DNA from: Axinella damicornis
Taxonomy: Eukaryota; Porifera; Demospongiae; Axinellida; Axinellidae
Length of the DNA: 64,000 nucleotides
Assembly: GCA_963931865.1 (NCBI GenBank)
Contig: OZ007505.1
Span: 744,001-808,000, forward strand
Reading direction: 5' to 3'
Shown here: piece by piece, positions 61,198 through 64,000 of the stretch
Layout: each line of letters opens with the position of its first letter
How positions within the stretch are numbered: position 1 is the first letter of the stretch
The notes under the pieces: generated by a model
Told to the model about the DNA's origin: nothing
The model's database searches: none
The model's input: only the letters and a program-made list of their open reading frames with translations
Program-made: the position numbers and the translations under genes

Positions 61198-61849
61198 CCA
61201 TAGACAAGTGGGTACTTGGAATTGCTAGATTGCTCTGGGAATGAAAAGCTGGGGGGGGGGGGGGGGGGGGGGGGGCGCCTGGGAATGAGGCACACACACT
61301 ATCCAACATGAACACACATACATACATGTATACAAACATGAACACACACACATACACATAAGCAAAACACACATTCATGTATACAAACATGCAAACATGA
61401 ACACACACATGCACACAGAGCGGCCACTGCTGGACGTCCCATACACACACACACATGGCCATAGACAAGACATGTATATGAACATGCACACATGCATACA
61501 AACATGAACATACACTCACAAGCAAAACACACGTATATGTACATGTATATAAACATACATGTAAACACACACATACAAACATGAACACACACACGCACAC
61601 AGAGCGGCCACTGCTGGATGAACTACTTCCCAGACACAGACAGAAAGTGTTGAGCAAACTGCCCTCCTCCATCCCCCTAACGTAAGCTACACGCCCACAC
61701 ACACCTACACTCATTGGAAGTGCATATCCACTATGGACAGGAGGGAGGTGGGTTAGAGGTGGGTGGCCCCTCAATCAGGAGTGCTAATAGCAGATTTGAC
61801 AATACCCAAGCTCTCACCCACATACATGTCCAAGTCAAGTAAATTTGTA

Positions 61850-61942
<93 letters not shown>

Positions 61943-62505
61943 ACACACACACTCACACATGTACACACTCACAGGGTTACGGCTCCCCTAATATCAGATC
62001 AGTCCTACTGGGAGCGGGGCTGCCGGGCTCGGTGGAGCTTGTGCGACATCTCAGACTACAGCCACTGCTGGAAGACAATGTACCTGCAGAGGAACCTAGA
62101 GGAGGCCATTGAAAAGTTTGTCCCAGGACAATCCGACATCAAAAAGGTTAGCGAAATCATGTAAGCTTACCCACCAAAAAACACTAGTACACTTACTCCA
62201 GAGGTCGAAATAAGGATTACATGTTGAGCGGTCAAATGTCCTAGCAGATTGTATTCATGCATGTTGATTGGTCACGCCTACCGAACAAGTGCATTAAAAT
62301 GCACGGAAATTGACCGATGTCCGCAGGCAGATCGCTTCCATTATCGCACACAGGGATATTGGAAGCGATCTGCGCTGGGGTTGGTTTGGGTCTGGGGCCA
62401 AGACTAAGTGCATTGCATTTCAGAAGAAAAAAGTAACCATCCGCTATCCCCTCTAGGTAGAAACAGACGGTGATATATGTACGCAGACGAGAATTGTGAA
62501 TGGTC

Positions 62506-62540
<35 letters not shown>

Positions 62541-62543
62541 ACT

Positions 62544-62642
<99 letters not shown>

Positions 62643-62695
62643 ACACACACACACACACTGACACACACACACACACTGACACACACACACACACT

Positions 62696-62739
<44 letters not shown>

Positions 62740-62913
62740 CACACACACACTGACACACACACACACACACACACACACTGACACACACACACTGTAGCTG
62801 GAGGAGACTCTTCAATTGTCCAGCCCCTTTGTGACCCGACTGAACATCAGACAACTGCTGCCTCACCCCAGAGAGAAACCGCTTTCAGCCGAGGAGGGGG
62901 AGGATGGAGATGT
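60241..62913 (+). CDS. TCTE1: TCTE1/DRC5, dynein regulatory complex subunit, 5' part
   Basis: N-terminal half of an axonemal protein of the nexin-dynein regulatory complex, which controls ciliary and flagellar bending; the leucine-rich repeats should lie beyond the right edge. Exons with matching phases: 60241-60285, 60524-60594, 61043-61107, 61603-61681, 61975-62146 and 62798 to about 62913. The protein starts [12 protein letters not shown]. Landmarks recalled from the family are [18 protein letters not shown], the [14 protein letters not shown] stretch, [30 protein letters not shown] and [12 protein letters not shown]. It is divergently arranged with the SLC4 gene. Introns are dominated by CA repeats that run up to two acceptors. 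Confidence 0.9.
61126..61194. repeat. (CA)n microsatellite
   Basis: Pure CA tract in a TCTE1 intron, followed by a poly-G run at about 61252-61274. Confidence 0.95.
61290..61602. repeat. CA-rich degenerate repeat containing a partial exon-start copy
   Basis: Repeats of ACAAACATGAACACACACA type. At about 61414-61438 it contains GCACACAGAGCGGCCACTGC, the same as the acceptor and first bases of the real exon at 61603. Confidence 0.75.
61852..61945. repeat. (CA)n microsatellite
   Basis: CA tract leading to the acceptor of the TCTE1 exon at 61975. Confidence 0.95.
62502..62791. repeat. (CA)n with interspersed CTGA units
   Basis: About 290 bases of CA repeats with periodic CACTGACACA interruptions, ending at the acceptor of the TCTE1 exon at 62798. 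Confidence 0.95.
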
Positions 62914-63036
62914 GTGAGTCATATGTATATACTCTTACAGAACCCTGAGCCAATGACACCAGGGGTGTTGCTCACTTCCGTTTGTCTCGCTATAAAGTTA
63001 CCCTAGTGTATCATTCAGAGCAGCCACGCCTGCTGC

Positions 63037-63085
63037 TAGCCTCGTTCCCAGGCGCTCAATTACCGAGTACCTGGAAACGAGGCTA
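63037..63085. mobile_element. TAGCCTCGTTCCCAGG element inserted in the satellite
   Basis: 49 bases with inverted ends TAGCCTCGTTCCCAGG and CCTGGAAACGAGGCTA. GCCTGCTGC on the left and GGCTGTTGC on the right form an imperfect 9-base duplication of a satellite site. Confidence 0.75.
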
Positions 63086-63169
63086 GGCTGTTGCCCGCAT
63101 GCTCCCTGGTGTATCACTCAGAGCAGCCACGCCTACTTCCTGCACACTCCCTGGTGTACCACTCAAGAG

Positions 63170-63209
63170 TAGCCTCGGTCCCAGGCCACGCGGCCTGGGA
63201 ACGAGGCTA
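63170..63209. mobile_element. Minimal 40-base TAGCCTCG element inserted in the satellite
   Basis: Almost only the two termini: TAGCCTCGGTCCCAGGCC, a 4-base spacer, GGCCTGGGAACGAGGCTA. CACTCAAGAG precedes and CACTCAGAG follows, duplicating a satellite position. Confidence 0.8.
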
Positions 63210-64000
63210 CACTCAGAGCAGCCACGCCTACTGCCTGCACGCTCCCTGGTGTATCACTCAGAGCAGCCACGCCTGCTGCCTGCACGCTCCCTGGTGTATC
63301 ACTCAGAGCAGCCACGCCTACTTCCTGCACGCTCCCTGGTGTATCACTCAGAGCAGCCGCACCTGCTGCCTGCACACTCCCTGGTGTACCACTCAGAGCA
63401 GCCATGCCTGCTGCCTGCACGCTCCCTGGTGTATCACTCAGAGCAGCCACGCCTACTTCCTGCACGCTCCCTGGTGTATCACTCAGAGCAGCCGCACCTG
63501 CTGCCTGCACACTCCCTGGTGTACCACTCAGAGCAGCCACGCCTGCTGCCTGCATGCTCCCTGGTGTATCACTCAGAGCAGCCACGCCTGCTGCCTGCAT
63601 GCTCCCTGGTGTATCACTCAGAGCAGCCACGCCTGCTGCCTGCACGCTCCCTGGTGTATCACTCAGAGCAGCCACGCCTGCTGCCTGCACGCTCCCTGGT
63701 GTATCACTCAGAGCAGCCACGCCTACTTCCTGCACGCTCCCTGGTGTATCACTCAGAGCAGCCGCGCCTGCTGCCTGCACACTCCCTGGTGTTACAGTAC
63801 CACTCAGAGCAGCCATGCCTGCTGCCTGCACGCTCCCTGGTGTATCACTCAGAGCAGCCACGCCTACTTCCTGCACGCTCCCTGGTGTATCACTCAGAGC
63901 AGCCGCACCTGCTGCCTGCACACTCCCTGGTGTACCACTCAGAGCAGCCATGCCTGCTGCCTGCACGCTCCCTGGTGTATCACTCAGAGCAGCCACGCCT

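Larger units (their letters stand above)
63000..64000. repeat. 45-base satellite running off the window, about 20 units
   Basis: Units CACTCAGAGCAGCCACGCCT plus GCTGCCTGCACGCTCCCTGG and TGTAT. The length is a multiple of three, so the minus strand is open as a 15-residue repeat (DTPGSVQAAGVAALS) and the plus strand as another. It lies inside or next to TCTE1 and is interrupted by two inverted-repeat elements. Confidence 0.93.

Overview
The window looks like nuclear DNA of an early-branching animal, most likely a demosponge (inference). Genes are intron-rich with GT-AG introns. The recognisable proteins are animal-specific or ciliary: a PALS1/MPP MAGUK, TGF-beta ligands, a bicarbonate transporter and an axonemal dynein-regulatory protein. 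There is one 200-base assembly gap (2089-2288). Introns and spacers are packed with minisatellites, (CA)n/(TG)n tracts, long poly-G/poly-C runs and small inverted-repeat elements. Exon ends below were placed by hand from splice signals, reading phase and remembered family alignments; no search was run.

Layout. (1) 85-15661, plus strand: most of a PALS1/MPP5-like scaffold gene (L27 end, PDZ, gap over the probable SH3, guanylate-kinase-like domain). Its last intron, 4201-15484, holds (2) four tandem copies, on the opposite strand, of a two-exon TGF-beta-superfamily ligand gene with a period of about 2.8 kb. Copies 3 and 4 are intact; copy 1 has a stop in exon 1 and copy 2 an 8-base frameshifting deletion. 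(3) 16404-28175, minus strand: two tandem paralogous modules combining an armadillo-like helical region, a TPR-like segment and a Cys/His motif like an HNH/treble-clef zinc fold. They may be two genes or one gene of about 2,400 residues. (4) 28732-29961, minus: an intronless 409-residue Ser/Pro-rich protein of unknown function. (5) 30962-39916, minus: a ten-exon ZC3H15 (DFRP1) gene. (6) 42748-59892, minus: an SLC4 bicarbonate transporter of Na-coupled (NBC-like) appearance. It is divergent from (7) 60241 to beyond the right edge, plus: TCTE1/DRC5. Only 348 bases separate the two start codons, and most of that space is one inverted-repeat element.

The strongest candidates for something undescribed are the nested TGF-beta array, with a near-identical prodomain but a diverged mature ligand in copy 1, and the ARM/TPR/HNH-like tandem locus. 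Several minisatellites start exactly at exon borders and carry copies of, or look like, splice signals. Three transposon-like families have clear inverted termini, and several copies have target-site duplications.
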